A stretch of DNA of 64,000 nucleotides, taken from the NCBI GenBank assembly GCA_964036155.1, contig OZ038422.1, positions 2,441,201 to 2,505,200 on the forward strand. The letters run 5' to 3'. This stretch comes from Diploscapter coronatus (taxonomy: Eukaryota > Nematoda > Chromadorea > Rhabditida > Rhabditidae). This document shows positions 38,267-49,423 of this stretch, piece after piece. Positions within the stretch are counted from its first letter, which is position 1. Each line of letters opens with the position of its first letter. A model generated the notes under the pieces. That model did no database searches, was not told where the DNA came from, and saw nothing but the letters and a program-made list of their open reading frames with translations. The translations under genes and the position numbers were made by a program.

Positions 38267-39704
38267 TCACATTTTATTGAACGGAGATATTTCTTTCATC
38301 GTCCAAGATAGACTCTTCACAGTGTCAAGTGTTTCCTCTAGTGTATCCCAGCCCCAGACCTGATCCTCATTTTTTAAATCCAGGCAAATCCATTCTCGAC
38401 TGATCGGCTGTGGATTCTCCAGTAAATTCTGGAAGAAAAACGTTTTTCCTTCTTTTGAAAATAAAAATTACCAGAATAAATTGTCGCAGCGATCCTGAAC
38501 CACCGACGATTTTTAGTCGTTGAAGACTGAGATCTGGAAGCTCCAAGAATTTATCCGACTTTATGTGAAAAAGCTTCCATTGCTAAATTATAATCGTCTT
38601 TAAAAATGATTTAGGAACAGTTAATCTAACGGTATCGTGAAATTGAGGTAGCTGTAGAAACGAGCTATCAAATGTCGTTCCGCTGATTCCAAAAGTATGA
38701 ACGCCTGAAACTCAAATAACGAAATTTTTTGAGTCTGTTTTACCATTCTTCAAAAACTCTGAAGTCCGACATCGTTCGCTATCAAGCTCATTTCCGGCGA
38801 ATTTTGGGCAGATAACGATTTTGTTGTTGATGGTTGAAGGAGTGGAATCCAACTGCTTCATTAGCACCCAGAATTGTTCGAGGTCATAGACCTCCTGCAG
38901 CAAGATACCAAGCTTCAGGTTTAAAGTTCAGAACTCACAATGATGATCTCATTGATGGTCGTGTTCTCCAGTAGAAGATGCAGAGGAAGCGGTGGTCGGA
39001 ATTTTCCACCTTCGCTTTGAGCGAATTCGACCCAAGTCAGTGGGGTTTCTTCGTACTTGTAGCGATTTTCATCTACACACCTCAATCTCATGACTAAGCA
39101 ACGCATCATCGGTCAACTCACGATATTTTCGAAATAGTTGCCAAATTTTTAGATCAGCTTCCTCGTGCTCCATCATGCCCTTCGTATTTCGAAGACAGGT
39201 TCGCACATCGACGTACTCTTTGGAAATTCGCGGGGATGCCCATTTGATGCCGACGTCGAATTCCTCAGTGCACAAATCTCCGCGGAGATCCAGCAGACTT
39301 CCATTTCTGTACTTCTGAAAATCTCGTTCGCTTATCTGAAGAGCATCTTCTAAGTGCTACAGTTTTTTTTTTTTGAGATTATGCAAAAAAAAAAATTGTA
39401 TCACTATTAAAAAGTGCATCCTTTAGAGGGGAAACCATGGCTATTCGGGAACCGCACGACATTAAGACCTCAAGACATGCAAAATAGTGTAGGGTATTGA
39501 TTGATTGATTGATTGATAGGATTTCTTCTCCCATACTATTTCGTATGTTGTGAGATCTTGAATATCGCGTGTGGTTTACAGGTTGCCAGGTTATTTTAAA
39601 AATAAACTTACGATTTTGGAGAAAGTCAGCTCAATCAATAATGAATGAATCAGGGGTTTAGAATCATGGATCATCGAAACTCCATTCATGTTCTTATTCT
39701 TCAT
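38267..39704 (-). CDS. Uncharacterised protein, about 300 residues, 7 exons
   Basis: Exons 39689-39612 (start at 39704 equally possible in frame), 39314-39122, 39072-38939, 38894-38744, 38704-38631, 38582-38472 and 38428-38267 join in phase, giving 300 residues from 39689. There is no signal peptide and no strong membrane span. Recognisable stretches are KYRNGSLLDLRGDL, RYKYEETPLTWVEFAQ, EVYDLEQFWVLMKQLD, LQRLKIVGGSGSLRQFIL and a Trp-rich C-terminus (REWICLDL, QVWGWDTLEETLD). The alternation of short Leu-rich segments resembles C-terminal parts of nematode F-box proteins, but no F-box is visible at the N-terminus. The first exon is the weakest part. Intron 1 holds a hairpin element. Confidence 0.55.
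39439..39585. repeat. Hairpin element, CATACTATTTCGTAT family, copy 5
   Basis: Left arm GGGAACCGCACGACATTAAG, ACATGCAAAATAGTGTAGGG; right arm CCCATACTATTTCGTATGTT and GTGAGATCTTGAATATCGCG, ending GTGTGGTTTACAGG. A (TTGA)n run fills the loop. It lies in intron 1 of the uncharacterised gene 38267-39704. Confidence 0.8.
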
Positions 39705-40677
39705 GGTCCATTTGATCATGCAAAGGGTCCTTTAAGAGCAAATATTTGCCAAACTATTGGTTTGATAGTAGATGACCGCCTGAATGCAATTATTCGATCA
39801 AAAGTAAGCAAGCAAGCAGCTCGAATAACGATGAGGATGAGCCATCAAAATGAGAGAAACGAACATTTGAAGTAGGAGAAACAACTGAGCATTAGAACAC
39901 ACTCATGAGTGCTCAATCAGTTACAAACAACTGACACTCCAAGTGAACTTTGGCAAAAAATGGGAGACTCCCTCTGAGCTGGAAGGCATTGAAACAATCG
40001 AAAAGTGCAAAGACGCTTGAAAAATAGATAGAAGCTATGAGTCGAAAGGAAGTCGATAAAAGCTGCCTGTATCGTGTCCGAGTGGAAAATAGAATTCTTT
40101 AATTAAGATGTATCTAATTAACACTAGAACGTCTTTTGGTATACTGAACAGGTAGCTGCGAATGTTCTGTTATGTCTGCCTATTTATAACACTAGACACA
40201 TGAGAGATAGTCAATGAGCTGAGAAATCAAAACACCTATAAGCGAAAGAGGCCCAGATAGGTTGATAACGACTTTGGGTTGATAAACTAACATCGCGCGA
40301 TGCTAGTCGGAGTATTGAACTTTTATAACAGTTCTTCCAGAAATAATGGATAGTGTCATTGGCTATCGATTAACGAATATAAAAACTAGCCAGCGAGCAG
40401 TTATTAAGTTGCTGGTTGCAACAGTCTAGTAGAATGAATTATTGTTTATCTGCCTGTCTAGAAAGCATGTACATGTCTTTGTGTTTGCCAGGGAGTTGTT
40501 ATCAAATTTGGCAGTTAGTCAGTTTATTGCTTCGAAATTTCTTGTACAAATTCTTCAAGAAGAACTGAATAGATTAATAAAAAATTTTAAAGCTTTATTG
40601 CTTCATTTCAAAAACTATGTTTTTCAAAAGATGATGGAGATTATAATAAAGGTTCTAATATGCGAAGGACGGTCGGT
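39705..40677. other. Spacer between the uncharacterised gene and vitellogenin 3' end
   Basis: No supported exon. Minus-strand AATAAA at 40594-40599, about 80 nt after the vitellogenin stop, is the likely polyadenylation signal of the yolk gene. Confidence 0.45.
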
Positions 40678-43600
40678 TTAGTAGACGACGCAGGTCTTGG
40701 GGACCTCGATGCTCTCGACGTACGAGTTGGGCTTGGAGGAGAGGCGGAGGACCTCGCCGGAGCGGGCGTCCTTCAACAGGCGGCGCGCCTCAGACTGTTC
40801 TCTGGGCATGCAAGTGAATTGCACCTTAAAGATTCAAACGTTTTTTTCTGCAGGTTTTAAAAGGCAATTTGGAGACCACAAGTCCTCAAGCTATTCAACT
40901 ATTGTGGAAAAGGGTTTACTTTCTCTGCCCTTCCTCATCCAACTTCATATGGTTTGTTGGTTCGAGGGGGATTTGTGGTTCTCGAAAAAAATTTCCTCGA
41001 GAAAAGCCCACCTTCTTCTCCTGGGTCTTTCCGTTCTGGGCGCGGCGGGGGCACTCCATCACGGGCTCCTTGGAGAAGCAGATTCTGTGCGAGTACTCGA
41101 CGACGCGGGTCTTCTCGATGGGCTCTGGAAATTTATAATATTACGAGATTTTCGTTGAAAACCCCCCATGAAACTAACCGATTTCCTCGTTGGAGTCGTA
41201 TTCGGAGTTGTCGCGCTCGTACTTCTTCTCGTTGTAGCGCTCGGGGGTCTCGTACTCCTCATCGGATTCCTCCGAGTTGTAGTACTCGTTGGTCTTGCGG
41301 TAGTTCTTGTAGTTCTTCTTCTCCGAGATGCGTTCCTCTTCGATTTCGCACTGAAATTGTCATTGTTGCTTTCCTGAAAAGACCACTAGCTCTCTTACCT
41401 CGTCACCCTTGACCAGGAACGAGCGGTGGAACTCCTCGATGTCGTCGGTCTCCTCGTCGTTGGCCATGCGGAATTCGTTCTCCATCTGAAATCCATATTC
41501 TTGAAAATTTCCAATTTTTAAAAATAAACCTCTCCGTCGAAGTGTCCGCAGAGACCGCACTGCTGCTCCTGGTAGCGGCGGCTCATGTGGGTCTTGACAG
41601 TGTATCCGTCGAAGCGGACTTCGATGCTGTCGAGGTTGACACGGATCATGTCTTCGCTGATCTTCTCAATTCTAAAGTGAACAATCGCTTGAGTTTTCCA
41701 ATTATCATTTGCGAACCCGTATTTCTCCCATTCGGACTCCTTCTTCAGTTCCTTGCCATTGACGCGGATGACGATCTCGTCCTTCTGGTTCTCGAGTTCG
41801 ATCTTGTTGCCCTCCTCATCGATGATCTTGACCTTGAGCTCTTCGGTGTTCTTGTTCATCTTCTTGACGAGAACGGCGAAGCGGGGCTCAGACGAGCAGT
41901 CCTTGGCGACGACCGAGTAGCAGGTGGTCAGGGGGGTGCGGTAGATCATGTCGTCGAAGGTGTTGACGCGGGTCGACTTGACTTCGCATTCGGCCTTGTC
42001 GGAGGTGGTGTAGAGAGACTCGCGGATCGAGCGGTGAGCGATGGAGACGAGGGGAACGCGGGTGGGGAGGCGGACAGTCTGCATGCGGAGGAGCTCGTTG
42101 GGGGTCTGGACAGTCAGGTTGGCGTAGCGACGGCTGATGGGGTCAACAGTCAGCTGGAGGAGGACACGTCCTTCTTGTCCCTGGCGAGATTCCCACTGAG
42201 ACGACCAGAATCCGTAGGCCTTGACGAGGTCGTAGATGCGGCGGAAGACGGCCTCAGAGGTGTGGCTGAGTTCGTACTCGGCAACAACGTTGAGCTTGTT
42301 GAGGCGGCCAGCCTTGACGAGGACATCATAGGCGTTCATGCCAGTGAGTTCCTTGCGTTCGGCGTGCTGGAGCCAGCTGTTCTGTTCCTTGTCCTGCTCG
42401 AACTGCATCTTCATGGAGAGCTCGGACTTCTTCTCGGATCCCCACTTGGCCTCGAAGAAGGCCTGGAGTTCGCGGTGCTTCTGCTCCTTCATTTCCTTGA
42501 GGTTGCGGGGAGACTCGGGCAGAGCAAGGTGAGCTTCGCCCTTGATGGTCCACTCGTTGCGTTCGTCGCGGAGCATGGGCTGGCGACGTCCGTCGAAGGA
42601 GACTCTGCAGTAGCGGATTTCACGGTCGCACTGGGTGCGGAGCTGAAATTAAATAAGCATTTGATTGGGTTTTGTTATTTTTGATTCTACCTCAAGCTCG
42701 ACGATCTTCTCCTTGTTGTTCTCGACCTTGATGGTGGTGCGCTGCTTGTAGCCCTCACCAGATTCGATGTCACGGACACGCTTCTGGAAGTGCTCACGGC
42801 GCTCCTTCTCGGTACGGCGGACGCTGTATTCGCTGTCTTCGGGCTCGAATTCGTCTTCGAAGAGCTTCTCGTATCCAGTGGACATCTTCTCGATGCGGCC
42901 AGACTCGAGGGGCTGCATGACGATGCGGGTCTTGAGCTCATTGCGGCCGCTGGTGGACTCAATGATGGTCTCGATCTCCTGCTCGCAGAAGGCGTAATGC
43001 TCGAAGGAGTACCAGTTGCGGAGGATGGTTCCACGGGTCTGGACACGCATTCCCCAGACGTTGTGGGTGTAGTCGACGTCCTTGGTGAGTTGTTCATCGT
43101 AGGGGTGGACGACGGTCTTCTCTTCGGTCTCGACGTAGTCTTGCCACATCTGCTTGGGGTAGCGGATGAAGATGACGGGGCGGCGATGAGCACGGACGAT
43201 GGTCTTCTTGTTCTCGGGAACGACGACGGCGTAGTTCAGCTCGAGTTCTCCCTTGAAGGTGGCCTCGGCGACGATTTCGACTGGGGTCTGGGCTTCGACG
43301 GTGGACAGGATCTTGACGCCCTGCTCGAAGAGAGGAGTCCAGAAGCGCATTTCGGAGATGTGGGTGGCGGCGAGAGAAGGCTGGACCTTGAGCTGGATGC
43401 GGACACCGAGAGGGAGCATCTCCATCTGGAATTTGCCCTCAGCCGAGAAGACGGTGGGGATCTTGCCAGAGATGGTCAGAGGCAGACCGATGGAGGTGGG
43501 CATCTTGCGGGTGGCCTCGTAGAAGAAGGCGGCGTGGTGCATCTCGAATTCGTGGTCGCGGTTGAAGAGACGGTCGAGGTGGCTCTGCTCGATGCGGCCA

Positions 43601-46366
43601 TTGCGGATGTACTTCTCAACGATCTCGTCGAGAACCTGGTCGTCGATGGGGAGGACGGCGAAGTCCATCTCCTTGTAGCGGAAGTACAGGAGGGCATGGG
43701 GCTTCTGGGTGCTGCTGCGGTAGTTGGACTCACGGGGCTTGATCGAGAGCTTCTTGGTCAGCTCCTTGAGGAGGTTCAGAGACTGCTCGACGCGGCGGCC
43801 GCGGACGATGGTGGTCGACTCCTTCTCGAGGTTGTACAGCTTGCGGGTGATCTTCTCGAGGATGACGTCGAGGTTCTGCTGGCTGAATCCAATCTGAGCG
43901 AAGTACTTGTTCCAGTTTCCTCCGAGGATGGTGTTGAGGTGAAGCGACAGCTCCTTGGGGATGTACGAGTCCTTTCCGAAGAGGGAAGCGAGGTTGAGGC
44001 TGGCACCAGAGAGGAGTTCCTCAGAGAAGAGAGGGAGGTGCATGAAGGTCGAGTAGTAGTTCTCCTGGGGCTGGAAGCGGGTGAAGGACAGGAGGGTGGA
44101 GATGTCCTTGGAGATGGTCTGGTGGCAAGGAGAGGTCGACTTGGACAGAGTCTGGAGCATGTAGTAGGTGAAGGCGGCAACCTGCTGGTTAGATTCGCGC
44201 TCCATCTGTAAATTAAGATTCTTCAGAAAGGATTCTAAGAGTCTCCCACCTGGAAGACGATCTGGGCGAGGATGGGCTGTTCGGGCAGAGTGTGCATGAT
44301 CTTGACGAGGGCGGCCATGCGGAGTTCGGGGAACTCGAAGCGGTTCTTGTAGACGGGCATCAGGATCTGCTGGACCTTGCGGGGCATCTCGTCCTTGAGG
44401 AGACGGAGAGCGTCGATGGCCTCAATGCGGACGGCGAGTTCTTCGCGCTTGTCGACGATGATCTTCTGGATCTCGTAGATGGACAGATCAATTCCGGCGT
44501 TGGCCAGAGTCTTGAGGGCGAGGATCTAAATTCGTCAGTGCTTTTTCAAGTGAATGAATCCTATCAAACCTTTTCGTAGGTGCTGTCAGCGGACTGGAAT
44601 TCCTTCATGAAGATGCGGATGAACTTCTGCTTGATTTCGCGCTTGTTCTCCTGGAGGAGGACGTCGTCGCGGTTCTCAGAGACGACACCACGGACGAGGG
44701 ATCCGGCGCAGAGCCAGGCGGATTGGCGGAGGACGGGCTCGTTCTCGCTCTTCTCGGCCAGTCTGACGATCATCTCGGCGATCTTCTCAGAGGGGTAGGG
44801 GGTCTCCTGAAGTATCAAGTTGGCTGATCTTCGTCCAAATGCTCTAAAACCTGGATCGACTTCAGGTACTGGGCGGCCTTGATGGGGCTGATGTCTCTGA
44901 TTTCGATGTGGTGGATCAGGTGCTTGATGGTGTTGTGAGTTCCGGCAATGGCCAGGGCGTGCTCCATGAAGCGGCGCACACGCTGATTGGCGCTCTTGCA
45001 GAATTCGTTGTGAATCTGAACATCGGGTTGGTGTTCTTCTGTGAATGTTTAAACTACCTTCTCGAGCTCGTGGAGGCTGCACATGCGGAAGACACGGACG
45101 AGGCGAGCAACCTGGTGGGTGGTCTCGGGCTTGTTCTCCTTTCTCTCCTCGACCTTGCTGAGGATCTTGCTGATCAGCTCCATCTTCTTCGAGGTTTCGT
45201 ACTTGGCGAAGGGCATCTCGAGCTTCGAGTCATCTCCGTACTTGAAGAAGGACTCGACCATCTCTTCCCATTCGTTGGAGTAGATCATGTCCTCCCTGGG
45301 TTCGGAACCCTTGGGCTGGGAGATCTGGGACTGGATGGACTGGGTCTTCTCGAGGGTCAGGCGGGCCTTGATCTCGGTCTTCATGTAGGGCTCGTCCTTG
45401 AGGGAGACCGAATAGATGGAGCGAACGTCGACGTTCTTGATGGTGTCCTTCTCGATTCTGTACGTGTAGACGGTCTGAAACGGTGATAATGAGTTGGAAA
45501 TCTCATCAGAGCGAGCGCTGTGAATCTACCTGAGGCTGAACGAGGTCGTTCTGCTTCTCACAGTCTTGGCATTCGGACTCGAATCTCATGTTGTACTTGA
45601 TGTCGGGGCGCTCAGTGCACTTGTCGAAGTTGATCGACTTGGTGACCGAAGTCCACTGCTCCTCGCGAATGACGGTGTAAGACACCTCACAGTCGCCTTC
45701 GAGGGTCTTTTCGATGACCGAATAGTAGTCGTTCTGCTTGAGCTCTTCGCTGACCTCGTCGTACATCTCCTTGTTGTCCTTGATGCTTCCAGTCTTGTCG
45801 AGATTGACCTGGAGCATGTTCAGGATGGAGCGCCTAAATCATAAGACTCCCTCAAAAAGCCAACGAGAAATGACAAGTTCTCACTTGATGTTCTTGGACC
45901 AGGGCTCTTCGTCGCTGGAGAACTGGATCTCGGAGATCATTCCGTTGCGGATGGTGCAGCGGACGGGCTCCTCCAGAGCCTGCTGGTGCTGGCGGGCGAT
46001 TTCTCTGTTCTCCAGGGCATCGAGAGGGACGAAGCTGTAGGATTCAGTACGGGGCGACGACTGATCTTCAGTGTGAGAGGCGGCGAGCTTCATGTCCTTG
46101 AGGCGGAGCATCATAGTGCGGTCATCAACCATCTGAGAAAGGGATTTTTCTCAAAAGAGGGTTTTTTTAATTAGTACCTGGACGATGACTTCGGCGTTTC
46201 CACGGGTCAGAGACACTTCGGTGTTCTGGATGGGGATTCCAGTGAAGATCGATGCCTCATACCTGTATCTGTACTCGTTCTTCGCTTGCCACGGGCGTTC
46301 GGGGGTCCACGAGCTGCGAGAGGCCAAGGCCAAAGCGGCAACAGCCGCGACGATCAGAAGCTTCAT
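40678..46366 (-). CDS. vit: Vitellogenin (yolk protein precursor), 1645 residues, 14 exons
   Basis: Exons: 46366-46178, 46132-45885, 45833-45530, 45474-45058, 45015-44851, 44806-44570, 44525-44250, 44205-42691, 42642-41717, 41671-41530, 41485-41399, 41350-41179, 41124-41012, 40824-40678; all phases agree, and the length is normal for nematode vitellogenins. Residues 1-16 are a signal peptide (MKLLIVAAVAALALAS). The lipid-transport (LPD_N) module spans about 20-600, a DUF1943-type beta-sheet region follows, and a von Willebrand D domain lies at about 1335-1473 ending CGLCGHFDGE. The tail has a Tyr/Glu/Asn-rich segment and a Cys pair (FTCMPR, VPKTCVVY). It is made in the intestine, secreted and taken up by oocytes (family knowledge). 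Codons are strongly biased to C or G endings, as for a highly expressed gene. A 45-nt stop-free intron (41672-41716) is easily missed. The last acceptor is TTTAAG. Confidence 0.95.
40865..40985. repeat. Diverged hairpin element in last vitellogenin intron
   Basis: GGAGACCACAAGTCCTCAAG on the left and GGTTCGAGGGGGATTTGTGG with TTCTC on the right are imperfect reverse complements. CAACTATTGTGGAAAAGGG resembles the ACTATT core of the family. It explains why this intron (40825-41011) is 187 nt while the others of the gene are mostly near 45. Confidence 0.5.
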
Positions 46367-46620
46367 CTTCCGACCAGACGCTGGTGATTCCGTGCAGAGA
46401 ACGCATTTTCGCACCTTTTATACCCGAATTTGCAGATTGACAGACCATCCTTATCGAGAAATTCTCGGGTCCGAAGCGCCATTATCTGAGTGCAGAGCAC
46501 TGGGTTTGCCGCTTTATCGCGCATGTCAATCCAATTTCGAGAGCAAATTGCCTACTCCAAGGCTTTCGATTTTATGATTAAGGCTAATTTTGGTGATGAC
46601 CACGTTATCACTTGACTTCA
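46367..46620 (-). promoter_or_regulatory. Vitellogenin promoter with TATA, VPE1 and GATA elements
   Basis: On the gene strand, TATAAAA lies at 46416-46422, about 50 nt before the ATG. The heptamer TGTCAAT, identical to the C. elegans vit-gene element VPE1, is at 46436-46442 and again in inverse orientation at 46524-46530. GATA sites (related to VPE2) are at 46450-46455 (GATAAG) and 46482-46487 (AGATAA). In C. elegans such GATA sites are bound by intestinal ELT-2. The layout supports hermaphrodite/female intestine expression (inference). Confidence 0.8.
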
Positions 46621-47488
46621 ATCAGATTTTCCTTTCTGGACTTCGCTATTTTTTTTGAAGAAAAATCTAAAATCTAAATGATGAAATTTCACCAGGAATT
46701 TTCGAAATTGAAATAAATTTCAGGTCTGAATGTATGGGACAAACAATCCACTGATTTCTTGATGGCAGATTCTTTCTTTTAAGAATTAAAACTGCAACAA
46801 AGATGATCGCTTCGAACACGTAGTGAGAAATGGAACGTAGCGGGGCAACAAAGAATATGGCGAGAAGGAGAGTGAAAGAAATCGATATGTAGGCCAACGA
46901 ATGGAGGCGATAGCCCTATCAGCAGCAGCAGCAGGGTCACGTCGGGGGCAGTTAGTTTGCAACACATTTTTGTTTCACTCTTCTACTTTCATTCGTATTG
47001 ACTTTTTCGTTCATGTTCCAAAGCGGCTATCTGGAAATCGTATGACATATTTTACAAGTTTATTTCTATTTGAAAATCGCGTGGAATGAGGAAAACACAA
47101 GACATACAGTAATTTAGGTCATGACTCGGGCTAAAATCACATTGTTTTGCCACATTATCTATCTTTCCTTCTTTTTCTAACTATAATTTACGTTTTTATG
47201 AATTTTCAAAAAACAAAAATAGAAAGTAAATTTAACAAATTGCCGAACCTGCCCCCATTTTGCCGGCCTTTTCCAACGCATCTTCAATCAGCCTTCTCGC
47301 TACAGATCTGTCTTCTGGCTCGAAGGAAGGAAGGCGAGAGCTGTCAGCCGAATGGAGTTGAGGCGCAGGTCTATGAGAGAGGATCGAGGGGGGAATAAGG
47401 TCAAAAATTTTTATTGATTGTTTTTATTTTAAAATGTTTTTTGTTATTTAGTGTTTATTTTTAAAATAGAATAGAAAGATCGATTTTT
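46621..47488. other. Spacer with a dispersed 280-bp repeat
   Basis: Lies between the vitellogenin promoter and the 3' end of the KVAF-motif gene. It contains repeat copy A (46745-47024) and AT-rich DNA; no exon supported. Confidence 0.5.
46745..47024. repeat. 280-bp dispersed repeat, copy A
   Basis: Nearly identical in sequence and length to 60640-60919, in the same orientation, about 14 kb away. Shared blocks include GGCAGATTCTTTCTTTTAAG, GGAGGCGATAGCCCTATCAG, a CAG run, GGGTCACGTCGGG and CTTTTTCGTTCATGTTCCAA. Differences are substitutions plus small indels at the CAG run. Function unknown. Confidence 0.85.
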
Positions 47489-49423
47489 TTATTTTGAAAC
47501 AAAAAAAATTGACGAGAACTTGCTGCGCTGAGACGAAATCAAGGTTGGGGGATCTTCTGAGTCGCTCACGATCTCGATAAAATCGGACTGGGAGAGCTAA
47601 ATATGTTTTATTACCTAGAACAATGTTTTCTACTCGAGTAAAATACACCTTTGACCTAGAACTTTTTTCTGTCCTAGGTAGAAAAATGATTATTTGTTTA
47701 TCATTTTACTTTATTTTCCATAAAATTCGACTCTTCAAAATGAGAGGTAAATTATGTCAAATTTTTCAAAAAAAAATCCTCCTCGAAATCTATTAATCCC
47801 TATAAAAAGGAGACTCAAGTATCTCTAAAATTTGTTTACCTGGGCATTTTGCTCTGAAGATACATATTCCAAGTCCCCGCCGGTTTCATCACGAAAAGCC
47901 ACCTTCTTCCTGGAAGGCCGTTGCTCCATGGCTTCTGAAAATTTTAAATGTGAAAATCCACTAGATTACAGATATTTCAGGCATTATCCAGGCCATAACT
48001 CCACAAGTGGTTAGCAAAAACAAAACTTCAACACACTACCATTCCTATTCTACCACCAGCATAACCAAGGTTAGAAAGGTTTCGGAAACCAAACATAAAG
48101 GTAAAAAAGCAACAAAAATCCAAAAAAAAAAGACTTTTTGCTCGGATAAAATTTACCAAAAATGCCATAGAGAAATAATTCAACAAGTAGAGGGTTGTCA
48201 AGAAGGAAACAAATCAACAGAAGGAAAAAATCCATTAGAACAAATGTATTCTTGACGAGTCCCGGCGAAAACCTTGGATATAGAATTTTAGAATCAGGAA
48301 AAGTAGAAAGGGTGAATCTGAAAAGTGCAGCTATTGCAAGTTCTCGAAATTCTGCAAAATAACTGCGCACCTTTCATTTCCACAAAAATAATCCGACACA
48401 ATATGTAAGAATACCGTAATTCTACAAATTTCAAAAGTGTACGCCTACTTTTGAAACCATAGAAATCAAATTACGAAAATGTGTAAAGATGAGTTATATC
48501 CTAACAAGGGTAAAAGGGACAGCATTTTTGTAGAAATTTAAAAAATCTGCAACTGTGCAGCACACTTTTCACTTCTCCAGTTCTTGTCGGCATCGGCATT
48601 TCCGTGGTGCAGTGCGTCCCGGTTCCAGCCGGGCGGTCCGCAATTCGCTCACTAGACTTCGACTGGCCGCCGACTATTTCCAACCTGCAAAATGTTTAAA
48701 TTAAGTACCCCCTTTCAGATATTAGTGGCCAATGCAACTCGCTCGAAATAGGATGGGAAATCAAGTGAACAAAAAGATACAATCGCGCTCTTTTAATTTC
48801 TCATGTTATTTCGAGCGAGTTGCAAGAGTTGCATCGGCAGCTAACGTCTTAACGAGTCCTAAGGCTTTCTTTACTTTTTAAATTTATTCTTTTATTTAAT
48901 TAATTTACTTATTTTTTGTTTGTATTTTCATAAATATTTTCGAACACATGCCATTAGAAATTTTTAAAATTGCATTAGATTTGAGAAAAAAAAAACTCTA
49001 AACATCATCTATTTTTCCCATCTCTAATCTCTATTCATGAAATTATCAGTGCAAAGAAAAATCAATAACTTTGAAAAATCGGGATTTCGTTTAGAAATTT
49101 TTTAAACTAATAAAATTTGAAAAAAATAAAATCCTTACATCCTCCCACTTCTGCTCGTCATTTCTGTCGTCTCTTCTATCATCCCTGCTCCCGTCTGTGT
49201 CTGCTGAAGTCCCTGGGACCTCGATTTTCGAAGTCTGTTGTCTCTGGACGATGGTGGTGCACCACGGAAGTCTTGACATGCTGAAGATTTTTATTAATAA
49301 TTTCTATTCAAACAAATCATTTTAATCTCGGATTCATATTTACTATGAAATGTTTGCAAATCGTTTACCCTGCGGTCCGTCGCGATCGAAATGTCTTGTT
49401 GGAGCGGAACCGCCCTCTGCCTG
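47489..49423 (-). CDS. Uncharacterised protein with PP1-docking KVAF motif (5' end missing)
   Basis: Five exons join in phase: 49423-49369, 49280-49139, 48684-48566, 47934-47840 and 47596-47489 (TAA). The start codon was not found: an ATG at 49859 after TTTTCAG is in the right place but its donors give the wrong phase. The protein is hydrophilic, Arg/Ser/Gly/Thr-rich and predicted disordered. Near its middle is SRKKVAFRDETGG, which fits the RVxF protein phosphatase 1 docking motif. The C-terminus has an acidic patch (DFIEIVSDSEDPP) that resembles a SUMO-interacting or CK2-target motif. It could be a PP1 regulatory subunit; this rests on the short motif only. The 450-nt intron 48685-49138 contains a hairpin repeat. 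Confidence 0.5.
48733..48824. repeat. Hairpin element with perfect 18-bp arms (TGCAACTCGCTCGAAATA)
   Basis: TGCAACTCGCTCGAAATA at 48733-48750 is the exact reverse complement of 48807-48824. The loop is about 56 nt. It lies in an intron of the KVAF-motif gene. A diverged copy is at 56640-56760. Confidence 0.8.

Noticed and set aside
41542..44211. Long plus-strand open frames (380 and 473 codons) opposite the vitellogenin exons
   Set aside because: They are shadows of the strong G/C-ending codon bias of the yolk gene, which removes stops from the opposite strand. Their sequences are Val/Leu/Asp/Glu/Gly-rich with no domain.
48007..48255. Plus-strand 82-codon Lys/Thr-rich frame
   Set aside because: Low-complexity and A-rich, within an intron of the minus-strand KVAF-motif gene, with no splice or start context.
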